The notes below the pieces were generated by a model. That model was not told where the DNA came from. It did no database searches and worked only from the letters and a program-made list of their open reading frames with translations. Positions 51,269 to 61,912 of a stretch of DNA of 64,000 nt are shown here, piece after piece. Origin of the DNA: Aculops lycopersici (lineage: Eukaryota; Arthropoda; Arachnida; Trombidiformes; Eriophyidae). Both the position numbers and the translations under genes were made by a program. The stretch spans positions 1,372,989-1,436,988 of the forward strand of contig WNKI01000002.1 in NCBI GenBank assembly GCA_015350385.1, given 5' to 3'. How positions within the stretch are numbered: the stretch's first letter is position 1; each line of letters starts with the position of its first letter.

Positions 51269-53623
51269 ATGGACAGTCACGCTAAAGAGGGCGCCAGTAA
51301 GGCTCCCCTCGTGTATGACGTCGATGGCGAGGAGAGCAATCGAAGGCTAGCGGTGGCCCTAGATAATTCTTATCATTCAGGGCAACTAGAGAATCAATCG
51401 TCGATGTCAACCATAATGAGAGCCTCAGAATCAGGGCAGCCTATTGATGTTGCCTTGCACGAGCCCATGACATTTCCATTCCTCGATTGGGAAACAAGCT
51501 CCGAGTTTGTAAGACGTGAGGCTAGAAATGGAACAAGCGACAGTTTCTGCGCAAGTCACACGAGCGAAAGTTACGAAGACAACGAGAGCTCATATGGCGA
51601 CAACCACTCCACCTGCGACCTCCAAGATGGACGGCTGATGAGAGAGGGGCGGTACAAGGAAAGAGCAAATACAAATTGGTCAGTAATTGCTTGTGCCGCC
51701 ATGGATCGTAATAGTCGAGTGGCAAGCAATGAGCCACTACTAGGTGGATTTGCTTTGCTTAGAGCTGTACAGTTATTAAACTTTGATATTTATTACGTCA
51801 ACAAGGGAACAGCTAGCTGTACACCCGAACCAGTCTCCAAGAAGTTAACTGACAATGCCAACGACCTGGAGCAAGCTAATCAACACCTTGGTGTTTGCAG
51901 GTCAATCAATTTGACTCCCATAGGAAATGGAAGCTATATACCCGCAAGCGTTGCGGCAAAATCAAGAGAGTATCGTACGATATTGGACGAATTGGTAGAG
52001 TTCAATCCATTACAAAAGTATGTAGATAAATGGTTCCTATTGAACGCTTTGTGTCAAATGCTCAAGATTTGCCTGAGCTTATTTGCAATTGTGCTCAGCT
52101 TCTCGAAATTAATTTCAACCATTGTATTAAGTGTCATGAGCAAGATCGACTTGTTGCAAGGGGAAACATTTCGCCGGAAGACAGAGTCAAGTGATAGTGG
52201 TAGTATGGCAGTTTTAGTGCTGCTACTAATAAACTTATCCTCAATGTATATATTATGCTCGACTATATTCAACGGCCACTTGTTATGGAATCTATTAAGC
52301 CAACGATTGTTTCTAGTTAGCAGACGCTTTCAATATCGAACCATGATGCTATTGCTACTCTTCGTCTACTGTGAGTATTTTGTTAATCTGTCGATGATAA
52401 ACAATCTCTACGACTTTAGCTTTGGTCCAGAGGAAACATCGGTTTTAGATGGGGGCACTGAAGTAAGTAAGCCAACGTTGCCGAAAGTAGGAAGCTATTA
52501 TACGATGATCAACTTGAGAGCCTTTGTAACGGATCATCATGAAACAAATCGGACGCTCGATATGCTGTTGACTATTTTTCAATTTTTACGAGGGATCATT
52601 AGAATAAGTCCATATATTACGATCAACTATGCAATCATTTGTTTAAAGGAACACATTTATACAATTAGAAACCAACAATTGTTAACAGATAGTCTGAAGA
52701 GGAGGCAAAAGCTTCGCCTGGTTGTGGTGAATAAGAATCGAGCTAGTCAATCGAGTAAACAAATCAAGTCTAATGGCACAGCCAAGAAGAAAAGGGTTAT
52801 ATTTGTTACCGATAGTAGCGATCAGCAGCAGCAACAACAAGGAGACCAAAAATCAAGATTCATCGACAACATTGAAAATCAGCCGCAACAGAGTGGTGAT
52901 CAGTATACTAGAAATTTGATAGAAGGATTAAGAGACTCGACTAAAGTATCAACTGTCAACATATTGAATCCAATCACTGAATTAAACACCAACAACATCA
53001 ATACTAACCGCCAATTGATTCGTCAAACTAGTATAACCCAAACTCGAGCAAACGGAAGTGCAAATAGTAATACCAGTGACAGTTATGTCGTTAAACAAAC
53101 GGCTACACCTACACCAATACTGAACAAGGGGATCAGCTTTCTGGATAGAATCAACGATTTCGATGAGCTCGAATCTTACATAACTAATTTGTACATATTC
53201 ACCGGGCGCCTAAATAGACTTATGAGTCAACAGGGATTAACAATATTTTTCATCGTGCATAATCTAACCATCTCAACGTCCCTGATTATACCTGAAGCCA
53301 TTAAGGGAGGAATGGTTATGTCATATGTTGTAAGGATCTTACTCATGTTTATGGGTATCCTACCTTTTGTCTTTGGCCAAACGCTCAACTCACAACTATC
53401 GCAATTATCAAAGCAAATAGATAGAATTATCATACAACAGCAATTTATCAGTCGGAGAAGAGACAATTTGGTTAGGATACGAGAGCTACTGCATGATATC
53501 CGAGTGAACTGCGGTGGTATGTTAAATTTCAACATTGAAACCGGCATCAAGTATCTAGTTATCGCTCTAGCTAGCGCCTTTTTCATTGAACAGGAAGATT
53601 ACAAGTTGACAAGGAGACAGTGA
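51269..53623 (+). CDS. Gustatory-receptor-like seven-helix membrane protein, unusually large
   Basis: Candidate arthropod chemoreceptor (7tm_7/GR superfamily), a ligand-gated cation channel of sensory neurons with a cytoplasmic N-terminus. From the ATG at 51269 it is 784 residues; the frame is open further upstream (ATG at 51146), but that part is not protein-like. Hydrophobic segments lie near residues 255-300, 310-335, 357-378, 437-458, 655-680, 682-703 and 758-776. The closing helix, CGGMLNFNIETGIKYLVIAL, fits the GR pattern in which a CG-F-x-[LI] helix precedes the final TM. The canonical TYhhhhhQF is not intact (KYLVIALASAFF). Two features are unusual: a Ser/Asp-rich N-terminal region of about 250 residues and a Gln/Asn-rich insert of about 180 residues between TM4 and TM5. 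GRs are usually 350-480. It could instead be another multi-pass family. Confidence 0.6.
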   Translation: MDSHAKEGASKAPLVYDVDGEESNRRLAVALDNSYHSGQLENQSSMSTIMRASESGQPIDVALHEPMTFPFLDWETSSEFVRREARNGTSDSFCASHTSESYEDNESSYGDNHSTCDLQDGRLMREGRYKERANTNWSVIACAAMDRNSRVASNEPLLGGFALLRAVQLLNFDIYYVNKGTASCTPEPVSKKLTDNANDLEQANQHLGVCRSINLTPIGNGSYIPASVAAKSREYRTILDELVEFNPLQKYVDKWFLLNALCQMLKICLSLFAIVLSFSKLISTIVLSVMSKIDLLQGETFRRKTESSDSGSMAVLVLLLINLSSMYILCSTIFNGHLLWNLLSQRLFLVSRRFQYRTMMLLLLFVYCEYFVNLSMINNLYDFSFGPEETSVLDGGTEVSKPTLPKVGSYYTMINLRAFVTDHHETNRTLDMLLTIFQFLRGIIRISPYITINYAIICLKEHIYTIRNQQLLTDSLKRRQKLRLVVVNKNRASQSSKQIKSNGTAKKKRVIFVTDSSDQQQQQQGDQKSRFIDNIENQPQQSGDQYTRNLIEGLRDSTKVSTVNILNPITELNTNNINTNRQLIRQTSITQTRANGSANSNTSDSYVVKQTATPTPILNKGISFLDRINDFDELESYITNLYIFTGRLNRLMSQQGLTIFFIVHNLTISTSLIIPEAIKGGMVMSYVVRILLMFMGILPFVFGQTLNSQLSQLSKQIDRIIIQQQFISRRRDNLVRIRELLHDIRVNCGGMLNFNIETGIKYLVIALASAFFIEQEDYKLTRRQ

Positions 53624-53795
53624 AAGTTATTAAGCAACCTGTTGTTTTTGTTGTTATTGTTGTTATTGTTCTTAGTTGCCACTTGGTGATGGTTAGTTTT
53701 TATTGAAAGACTTGGGGATAGTGTTCGGCAATACTCACACATAATACATGGAGTAGATTTGTTGCTGTAATCAATTTGTTGTTTACAATAAGCTA

Positions 53796-53801
53796 AATAA
53801 A
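53796..53801 (+). other. Polyadenylation signal AATAAA of the receptor-like gene
   Basis: Canonical signal 173 bases after the stop codon and only 17 bases from the stop codon of the convergent kinase gene, so mature 3' ends of the two genes probably overlap. Confidence 0.6.
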
Positions 53802-53817
53802 GTTTTTGCGGATTTTG

Positions 53818-56800
53818 CTAAACTATAACACTACGATCACCATTATGATGATGATGATTAATATTATTGTTCTTAATTTCTATGAGCGTTGCCCTACATT
53901 CCTGGAAGGTTGGCCGCTTCTTTGGATCCCACTGCCAACACGCATTCATCAATCTGTACATATCTTCGCCGCAACCTTGCGGTTTCTCGAGTCTATTTCC
54001 AGCCTCCAAATGAGTGTGTATTAGGAATGGGTCAACAATACTGTATGGTTTTCTCTGGCAGTAGCCCATAACCTCCCACATGACAACGCCAAAGGACCAA
54101 ATGTCCGACATGGTGGTGAACTTTTGTTCCATCAAGCACTCTGGTGCCATCCACTTGATCGGCATAGCCGAATCGTTGATCTTCTTGTAATACTTAGAGG
54201 TAAATATGTCCCGTGCTAATCCAAAGTCGGCCAACTTGACCACTCGTTCCTCGCGCTTCCTGCTCGAGACGAGACAGTTTCTAGCCGCGAGATCACGATG
54301 TATATAGTTTAGTTCTTCGAGGTAGCAGCAGCCATTGACAATATCGAGGCAAATATCGTACAAATCTTCTTCAGTTAGATCTCCCTGATCAATCTCATTA
54401 CCCGGCGCATTCTCTTGCATGTACCTAATTAGATCTCCACCTAACATTAATTCCATCACAATTTGGGTAGACCCACGGTCGAGACAAATACCAATTAGAT
54501 GCACGATATTTGGGTGATCAAAGCTCGCCAAAAGTTTAGCTTCATGCAAAAAGTCCTTCTTCTCTTCGGCACTGGCGTTGTTCTTCAACTTCTTGATTGC
54601 AACCCTGAGCTTGGTGTCCATGTTCAGCGATGGCCGCTTGATTGCCGTTTGTGGAACATCCGCAACAGTCGAAGGGTTAAATTCTTCGTCGCAGTTGCTT
54701 AGTGGAACATTTTGGTCTAACATATAATCGCTCATGTTGCTGTCACACTGGCTCTTTGGTACTAGGTAGTCAGCGTTTGTCGAAGATTCTGTCGTGCATC
54801 CGTTGGCTGTAATAAACTCCGAGCTTGTTGATGATGATCCATGTCCACTGCTAACCGATGGCGGAACTAGCATACCCAAGCCATTAGTGTGACTTGGTGA
54901 GTTAGAAAATAACCTGGCGCTTAAGTTGGACGGGGTGCCGAGAGCGGCATTTCTACGGAGCAGAGCAGTTCGCTCGGCTAGACTACATCTGATGGTTCCC
55001 TGTACAACCATTCCAAAGTGACCTTCGCCTAGGGGCGCCTTGTGTTCCTCCAGCTGATCGATGGAAACTCGACGAATGGAAGCCAACTCCTCATCTTGAA
55101 GCACCTCAACCGGAACGTAAAGCTTATTGGACATATCCATAATGTTATTTGGCCACAGATTTAAGCTAACCAAATGTGAGGTATCAACATCGAGAAATCG
55201 GTCGCGATAATGCTCATCGATTGCATTGCTTGTGTTGTAGTTGGCACTACCAATATCTGATCCAGGAAACTCGCTGGCCACATGTTGAGTTCCTTGATTG
55301 TAAGTCGGTGTCTCTGGGTTTGTTGTTGCCGAGCCGCCGGAAGTGGACGGTCTATTGGTGATCCAGCGCGAGATTGAACTGGAAGCGAAGAAGCCGTTCG
55401 AGGTGTTACCATCGCATGCGCCGCCGGCGCCTCCGCTGTGCGATTGACTAGTGATAGATGAGCCACTGATTGACTCGGCTCGATGACTTTCTAGTGTCGT
55501 ATCATTGCCGCCGCTTCCATTTGGCGACTGTTGGAATATCAGATTGTATACCAGGTAAACTGTCAAGACCACCAACGCAGTTACGCCCAATATGATGAAT
55601 GGCGCATTGCGGGCAAAGCGCGACGATTCTAAGTGAATGCTAGGAAGTTGCCGCTCCAACATTGAGCCCAACTGATTCGACTCGTCGCGAGTCAACCTGT
55701 TGATAGAATTTGCCGAGAGCAAAGTATCGATTAGCCGACGAAAATTGGATCTTGCTACTCTGTTGACTGGTTGATTTGAGCCAAAATGCACCAATTTCGT
55801 GTATCGCTTTCCTTCTAGATTATGCTGAGCTGTGTAAAATGTTTCACCCTGATCAGAGGTTTTGTACTCCTCGACTAACTCCCTGCCATCGTTGGTTAGC
55901 CAATAGAGGTATTCTTCATGACTGTCAAGAGTGAAGTCTTGCATGTCTTCTAGAGTTGGCAGGTGGCTCTTCTCGCCTACCGACCTGAATGGACCGACAT
56001 CAGTGCCATCGAGATTGTAGGCTAGAATTTCACCCAATTGATTAGTTCCGGGTAGAAGAGTTGAGTTGCCACAATCGCGCTGTTCATTGTCACCAATGGA
56101 TGTGGTGCTATTCATGTGTGTAATGGCTGTGAACTCACCAGACGAGGAGCCAACGAAAACTTCCGATTCGTCGCGAGCTCTTGTTTTGTTATTGTCATTA
56201 GCTGTTGCTTCAGTGGCTAGCGAAGCACCGCTAGTTGGCGCAACAGGCAAAGGCACGTAAATTCTCGAATGCTTATGGTCAATGGTGAATAGTCTTGCTT
56301 GTTTGGGTAGGTTCGTAATGACAGGATGGGCGTAGTGGTGCGAGGTTATTGCTAATTCGCCATTACGACTAGCAGAACTCTTTGGCACACCACCGATTCG
56401 AGTTGATTTGGCGCCCGGCAATTGGCCACTTGCAATCGTTTGCGCAAGCAAGATATTTAAATCCAACTTGTAGATCGTATTGTGAAACTTGCCCACTCGC
56501 AACCAGAACAAAAAGTCATTATTTGGATCCAACTTAATGTCTATGGGCCGAGTCTTAGCATTGAAATCATCGATCAGTATTAATTCGTTGTTGCCCTCGA
56601 AGTCCATTACAATCAATTGGTATTTGTCGAGGACAAACAACAAGTTGTTTATCCAATCGACGGCAATCTGAGTCTTGATTCGCCCCGTCGCTCTGTCAGT
56701 CGATTTTTTGCCATAATAATTGGGGTTGCGCCCGCCGCTCTGACTGCTACTGCCACCACCAGCACTAGCTATGACTGATTCCGATTCGATGCTTGCTTGT

Positions 56801-59157
56801 CGCCTATGCTGCAGTTGCTGTGATTGACTGCCACTTTTCCCACCGTCGTTGTCGGCATCGTCGCCGTCCATCTGTTGTGCCTCACTTTTAGCCTCATCTC
56901 TGCTCGTGTCAGTTGTTGCCGTCGACAGTGACGACGATTTGGTCGTTGTTTCTCTCATCCGGCCACCAGTTGATGTGGATGATGGCGGCGACGCCGACGA
57001 TGAGGGATACGCCCCTTGTGATGCCGCGAGGAGCGAAACTGAACGATGTGACGACTGGGACACAAGCGAGTGCTTCCTTCGTGACCAAATGATTCTCGGT
57101 TTGCCACTTTTCTGCTGCTCATTTTTGTTAACGTAGCAACGACGAAGGTTGAAAAGAGCGAGAAAAGTGGTTATATGAATGAGGAACATAAAGAGGGAGA
57201 GAGATTTTCATTTTGTTGCAACAGTTGATTGTGTGAAAGTCAGTTAGTTAGTTGGTCGGTGATTGTGCTTCACTGATACAATTAATAAATCATCATTAGT
57301 ACTAGTAATTTTGCCTTTTCCGCTTTTGTTTCGCAAAATTTTGCAAATTTTGCAGCGGAAGCCAAAAGCTGGAGGAGAATATTCGATTGAAAGTGCCGTT
57401 GGCATTTTATCGAGCAGATCAAGTGCCGCCTCCACAGAAAGTAAGTGAAGTACTGACTATCTTTTTCTCTGCTCCATACAATAATAAACAAAAGTTAGGA
57501 GAAGTCTACTTACTTGGCCAACAAAAAGTGTCGTGCGGTCGCTCGTTGAGTCGGAAGTTACAGAGCCATCATTAGTTGTAGTTGCAGCAGAAGTGGCACC
57601 GGATATAGTTGGGTGTCGGCCAGATTGCTCATGTGTAACATCATCCTGCTGGCTGTTGCTGCTGCCGCTGACCTTATTAGCATCATCGTAGTCGGCGTTA
57701 CCAGTACTCGAGTCCTCGGAGCTGTTGTTTGGGGACTTTTTTGATGTTGAAAGTTTTGGTGAGAACCTATTGCTTGTTGCTTGCGTTCTACGATTACCAC
57801 CGCTACTGCCGCTAAGAGGGACGAGAGGATCGATGGCATTTGTGTAATCGTTTTCGCTTGCCACATTTCCCATCCCCTCAGAAGCAGAGGACGAGCCAAA
57901 GCCGCTCAGCTTCAGTTTATGGATTCGTCCCTTGGTGTCCGTAAGAAACACGTAACCGAGCGACATATGAGTGTCGAAATCGCTGAATTCAGTTCGAGCG
58001 ACGCCAGTTTTATCGTTGTCTCCGCCGCCGCCGATGCTGTCGTCGTCGTCGTCGCCGTCACCGAATCGATCGCCTGGCTCGTCCACTGAACCAGCAGAGG
58101 CTGCCTCTTCCGCTCCGCGCTCGTCGACTTCCTTTTCCAATTGCCTACGCTGCTCGTGGATACGTCTATCGTCGACTTCGTTGTCCGCTGCGCTTCTTCC
58201 GAATCGAGCAGATGTCACGTCCGCGTCGGATTCCGGCACACTACCGCCACTAGCCTCTTCTTCTTTTTCGTGTTCGCTGTTGCTGTTGCGATGATCACCA
58301 TCATCATAGTCGTTAAGTCTGTTGCTTCTTCTCGGCCTCTTCTCCGCTGCTGGTTCTTCTTCGCCAATTCTGGTTGCTGCCTCCTCTGGCTTCTCTTGGT
58401 CAACACCGCTAATGCTAGCGCTTACTTTTTTCTTCACTTCCTCTTCTTCTCGTGACAGTCGCTCTTGTTGCTGTTGCTGCTCGCCGCTATTGCCAGAAAT
58501 AAACACATTGCTTGTGTGGTTGTTGTCGCTTTTTGAGCTACCAATCTGTTGGTACTGCTGTTGTTGCCATTCAAATTGCTTTCCCAGGCTCGCGAACTCT
58601 GGTTCCTGCTTTTGGGTCGAGGCCGAAGACGCTGACGAAGATGATGGCATCTGCTCATATTCGCGCGCATCTGCAGCAGACGACCTCGAGATGTTGACTT
58701 TCTTCGCTGGTTCTGTTGCTGATGTTGTGTCTCCATCCTCTAAATCGAATATCCTCGTCTCCTCGTGACCAATTTCGGCGTCTTGCGATTGCAAAACGTC
58801 GTTGGGTCTAACAATTCCGTTGGCATCAGCTGACTCGTCGTCGGGTAGCGAGGATAACTGGTGAACAACACTGATACTACCGTTATCTATCATGGGCAGT
58901 TGCGCCACCGACAAGTCGCTCGGTGACATTAGGAGTAAAAAGGGAACATTGTATTTGATTTCTTGGTTTTTGAGATCTTGTTGTCCACTTGGTGAATTGC
59001 CACTTATCGGTCTTGCTAGTGCCGGCAAGCTAGTGGTCGCAAGAAACGTAGCGACCAGCGACAGAAGCAACAAGCTAGCTAGACTTGTAATCATTTTCTT
59101 GACGGTTAGTTTCTGATTCTGTCCATTTCTCTCTTGATACTTTTTACTATTGTTCAT
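53818..59157 (-). CDS. ROS1/sevenless-like receptor tyrosine kinase (two exons)
   Basis: Exon 1 is 59157-57514 and exon 2 is 57114-53818, joined in phase 0 (GTAAGT donor; the acceptor is a CAG-CAG tandem, so one Gln is ambiguous), about 1,646 residues. A signal peptide lies near residue 22 (MITSLASLLLLSLVATFLA). The ectodomain has YWTD-propeller-like strands (GYVFLTDTKGRIHKLKLSG, QIAVDWINNLLFVLDKYQL, EEYLYWLTNDGREL) amid long acidic, Ser/Gln-rich disorder; no FnIII repeat is evident. TM is at about 1050-1073 (IILGVTALVVLTVYLVYNLI). The kinase has GEGHFGMV, VAIK, YIHRDLAARNCLV, ADFGLARDIFTSKYYKK and KWMAPE, with all catalytic residues present. ELMLGGDLIRYMQ and GCCYLEELNYIHRDLAARN point to ROS1 rather than ALK or InsR. 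A 126-residue insert separates the glycine loop from the VAIK strand. Confidence 0.88.
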
Positions 59158-59765
59158 GTTGACTTGGAAAATTTTGATACCAATTTGCGAATCAACTTGC
59201 TACTTCTTCGTCTAAATCGAGGGACTTGAAATTTTGCTGCTACCACCACCTCAAATCTTCTTCGTCTCTTCTCGTCCAACTTGATCAGTTTTTCTCGATC
59301 TTCGTCTGCCATAAACACTATGGGTCAATAGCTTGTTTGTACCCTAGATTGATCAAAAAACAATACAAAGGTAAGATTAAAGAGTTCTTAAATGCACAGT
59401 CGTCACCAGTACGACGTAATATCAACAAATGGCGCCATAGGAATAGTGAGACTAGACGAGAAGTCGCCAAAATCCAAGTAGCGAACTGTGATTCGTTCGC
59501 TGAATAAAAATTCATAGTTCGCCAGCGAGCATGCGCATTGGAGCGCGAGTGATAGGATCTCTAACTGCATAGTGGCGCCACCTGGGCAATGTTTTTGTTT
59601 TAGTTTCAGGCGAAATGAGCGAAGCCATCTCGTACGGCATGGCTCGTGCTTTCTAAAGCGTGCAAAGCATGTGGTTGTTGCGATTTTGTACTCTCAACTT
59701 GACGTTATTCTATAATTACATTATTGCGATTCATATCACTTCCTTAAATTAACTCAACACTACTC
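59158..59765. other. Divergent promoter region of the ROS1-like kinase and WDR18
   Basis: About 610 bases between divergent starts. On the minus strand CCCAGGTGGCGCCA at about 59573-59586 resembles the core of insect CTCF sites (AGGTGGCGC). No TATA box. One short plus ORF (59226-59507) is not convincing. Confidence 0.5.
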
Positions 59766-61265
59766 ATGGACTACAAGGGCCCGGTTGAGGCAGCCCTCTC
59801 CTCAGATCTAAGGGGTGAGCCTCGCAACTTTTCGCTTTGGGATATTCACACAGGAACCCAGCTAGTCGTTTTCAAAGGCAACAACGGGAACCCAATCGAG
59901 AAATGTCTGCAATTTATTGACAACAACTATTTCATCTCGGCTGTGGATAATGTCATCCAAATTTGGTCAATATTCAATCGCAAGAGTCAGGATCAGAAGC
60001 TATTCTTACCTGGTCGACCGTCGGTTATTCTAACAAGTGGTTGCGGCAACTATCTCATCGTCGGTATCAGTGAAATGATATACATTTGGCAGCTCCATTC
60101 GGGCAACTTGCTAGCTTGTGTCCAGCGACACTATCAAACAGTATCGTGTCTTAAATTAAGCCAAGATGGTGCATTCCTATTGTCAGGAGGCGAGGATGGT
60201 ATGGTCTTGGTGTGGCGATTCGCCGAGCTACTCACGGGCGTGCAAAACAACGATCCAAAATTTACCTGGCAGAATCATAGTGCTCAAGTGACAGATATAC
60301 ATTTGATGAATAGCGGTAGATGCATAACAACGTCGGCGGATAAGACAGTCAATATTTACTCTTACATCACGGGAAAAAGATTGTTCTGTGTTACACTGCC
60401 CACGCCTATTTGGTCTGCGGTCATGGATAAGAATGAAACAGTTGCCTATTTTGGTGGTCTAGATGGAAACATCTACCAACTAGCAACCTCTACTGTAAGT
60501 CTTGCTCAAAGCAACGATGATAATGGATCTCAAAGACCGATCCTCACTGGCCACAAGGGTAAAGTTGTCTCACTTATCCTATCAATGGACGGTTCGAGAT
60601 TGATCTCGGCTTCATTAGACACATCGTGCAAGATTTGGGATTTGAGAACTAAGAAAATGTTGCAGGATGTTAAGCACCAAGCCCCCGTAGTAAACCTTAG
60701 GCATGTGATGATACCCGAATCCTTTGCACTGACTAGCATGACGCAAAGTCACATCAAACCACCTCTTTCGGTTAAACCTCTAAAGAGACAAGTTTATAAG
60801 ATGCCTCGAGACGCCAGCCTGATGCGAAACGATGTCTTCGAGGAGTCAAGCACTACAATAATCAACGTTAAGAGCAAACAAAGGCCAAGTACTGTCAATG
60901 ACCTGGTTATGTTCGATATAAGCAATCTCAAGAATACCAAGGGAAATGAGTGTCGACTCATTGAAACGAACAGTCATGACTGCGAAAACAAGAATCAAGA
61001 TAACGGCCAGACATCTCAGCTTCGTGAAAAATTCCGAGACTTGTATATGCTCTCGGTAGAAAAAATTTTCCACGATGCGGCTGAAGAATCTCTAAAACCA
61101 TACAAATCGATCGTTGATGAGATTGTTTCGACTGATGGGACTCCAAATCGAAAGGGGACCAAATCTCGCAAAACTAAAGTCAAAACTTCACCAAAAGTTA
61201 GAGTAAAGTCTAAAGATTCTCCAGGTTCTCCGCAGAGAGGTAATAAGAAAGTTAAATCTAGTTAA
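59766..61265 (+). CDS. Wdr18: WDR18, WD40 subunit of the rixosome (PELP1-TEX10-WDR18)
   Basis: A 499-residue nuclear WD40 protein, ortholog of yeast Ipi3, working with PELP1/TEX10 and Midasin on pre-60S particles and rRNA ITS2 processing. The N-terminal start region follows the family (VEAALSSD, then LWDIHTGTQLVVFKG). Diagnostic segments are ISEMIYIWQLHSGNLLACVQRHYQTVSCLKL, SGGEDGMVLVWRFAELL, VTDIHLM, TTSADKTVNIYSYITGK and LTGHKGKVVSLILSMDGSRL with SASLDTSCKIWDLRTKKML. After the seven-blade propeller, a C-terminal tail of about 150 residues ends in Lys/Ser-rich, probably disordered sequence, longer than in vertebrates. One exon. AATAAA follows at 61270. Confidence 0.94.
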   Translation: MDYKGPVEAALSSDLRGEPRNFSLWDIHTGTQLVVFKGNNGNPIEKCLQFIDNNYFISAVDNVIQIWSIFNRKSQDQKLFLPGRPSVILTSGCGNYLIVGISEMIYIWQLHSGNLLACVQRHYQTVSCLKLSQDGAFLLSGGEDGMVLVWRFAELLTGVQNNDPKFTWQNHSAQVTDIHLMNSGRCITTSADKTVNIYSYITGKRLFCVTLPTPIWSAVMDKNETVAYFGGLDGNIYQLATSTVSLAQSNDDNGSQRPILTGHKGKVVSLILSMDGSRLISASLDTSCKIWDLRTKKMLQDVKHQAPVVNLRHVMIPESFALTSMTQSHIKPPLSVKPLKRQVYKMPRDASLMRNDVFEESSTTIINVKSKQRPSTVNDLVMFDISNLKNTKGNECRLIETNSHDCENKNQDNGQTSQLREKFRDLYMLSVEKIFHDAAEESLKPYKSIVDEIVSTDGTPNRKGTKSRKTKVKTSPKVRVKSKDSPGSPQRGNKKVKSS

Positions 61266-61269
61266 GTTA

Positions 61270-61275
61270 AATAAA
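61270..61275 (+). other. Polyadenylation signal AATAAA of WDR18
   Basis: Canonical signal 5 bases after the WDR18 stop codon; the convergent SLIRP-like gene ends about 50 bases further on. Confidence 0.55.
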
Positions 61276-61325
61276 TGATCGTGTGGTAGTAGTAACTATG
61301 TATTATACTTTGATATTGAACTAGA

Positions 61326-61595
61326 CTAAATTTCCATCCCAGGGTTTTTGCTATCAATAGTTCTATTGACCATCACTGATCTTCCATCAATTTGCAATTG
61401 TCCTCTCCTGATTAGCGACCTCACTCCTTCTTCGTTATCCACATAAGCAATACCAATGCCCCTTGAGAGGCCAGTTTTATTGTCATAGAGAATCTTTGTA
61501 AATCTTGGCCTCGTGTTTAGAGTTCTACCTAAGAAGCGACTCAGATCCTGGCGTGTGAACGTCCACGGCAAGTTGATTAACTTCAATCCACTCAT
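61326..61595 (-). CDS. SLIRP-like single-RRM protein
   Basis: An 89-residue protein made of one RNA recognition motif. RNP2 is LKLINLPWTF near the N-terminus, and the RNP1 position reads SRGIGIAYVDNEEGVRSLI, preceded by ILYDNKTGLS. IPWT/LPWT in RNP2, the D-KTGxSRGIG loop and the INxxx-DG-V end match SLIRP, which partners LRPPRC in stabilising mitochondrial mRNAs. No mitochondrial targeting peptide is visible, and the protein is shorter than human SLIRP (109), so orthology is likely but not certain. The frame upstream to 61866 is not protein-like. Confidence 0.75.
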   Translation of the reverse strand: MSGLKLINLPWTFTRQDLSRFLGRTLNTRPRFTKILYDNKTGLSRGIGIAYVDNEEGVRSLIRRGQLQIDGRSVMVNRTIDSKNPGMEI

Positions 61596-61912
61596 TTTGA
61601 TGATGGTTGTGAAATAATACTCGTTTGTGATTGGTAAATAGAATGTAGGTGTCGAATATACAGTCTGTATAATACAGATAGTTGTTACCGCGAGTTAAAC
61701 AATGATTTTCACTTGTGTTCAAGCTAGCACGCGACTTTTTCCCTCGAGATGCAGGCTCCGCTGCTGAAGCCGTCGCTATTTGGGCCTGTACGCGGAACTT
61801 TAACGTTATCACCGCCGTACGGTAGTTGTCGCCATCAACATCGCCATAGTTGTGTCGTATTGCCAATACGGTATTGGGCGTTGTCCATCGACGTCCAGTA
61901 TTTTAAACTAAA
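61596..61912. other. Divergent intergenic stretch SLIRP-like / REEP
   Basis: About 320 bases holding both promoters. A minus-strand ORF runs through it (61525-61866) but looks like 5'UTR read-through. No motif was recognised with confidence. Confidence 0.45.

Noticed and set aside
57781..58768. Several plus ORFs of 100-150 codons, rich in Ser and Cys
   Set aside because: Shadows of the Asp/Glu/Ser/Gln-rich first exon of the receptor kinase.
61525..61866. Minus ORF of 113 codons overlapping the SLIRP-like gene
   Set aside because: Out of frame with the RRM and without family features; upstream leader sequence.
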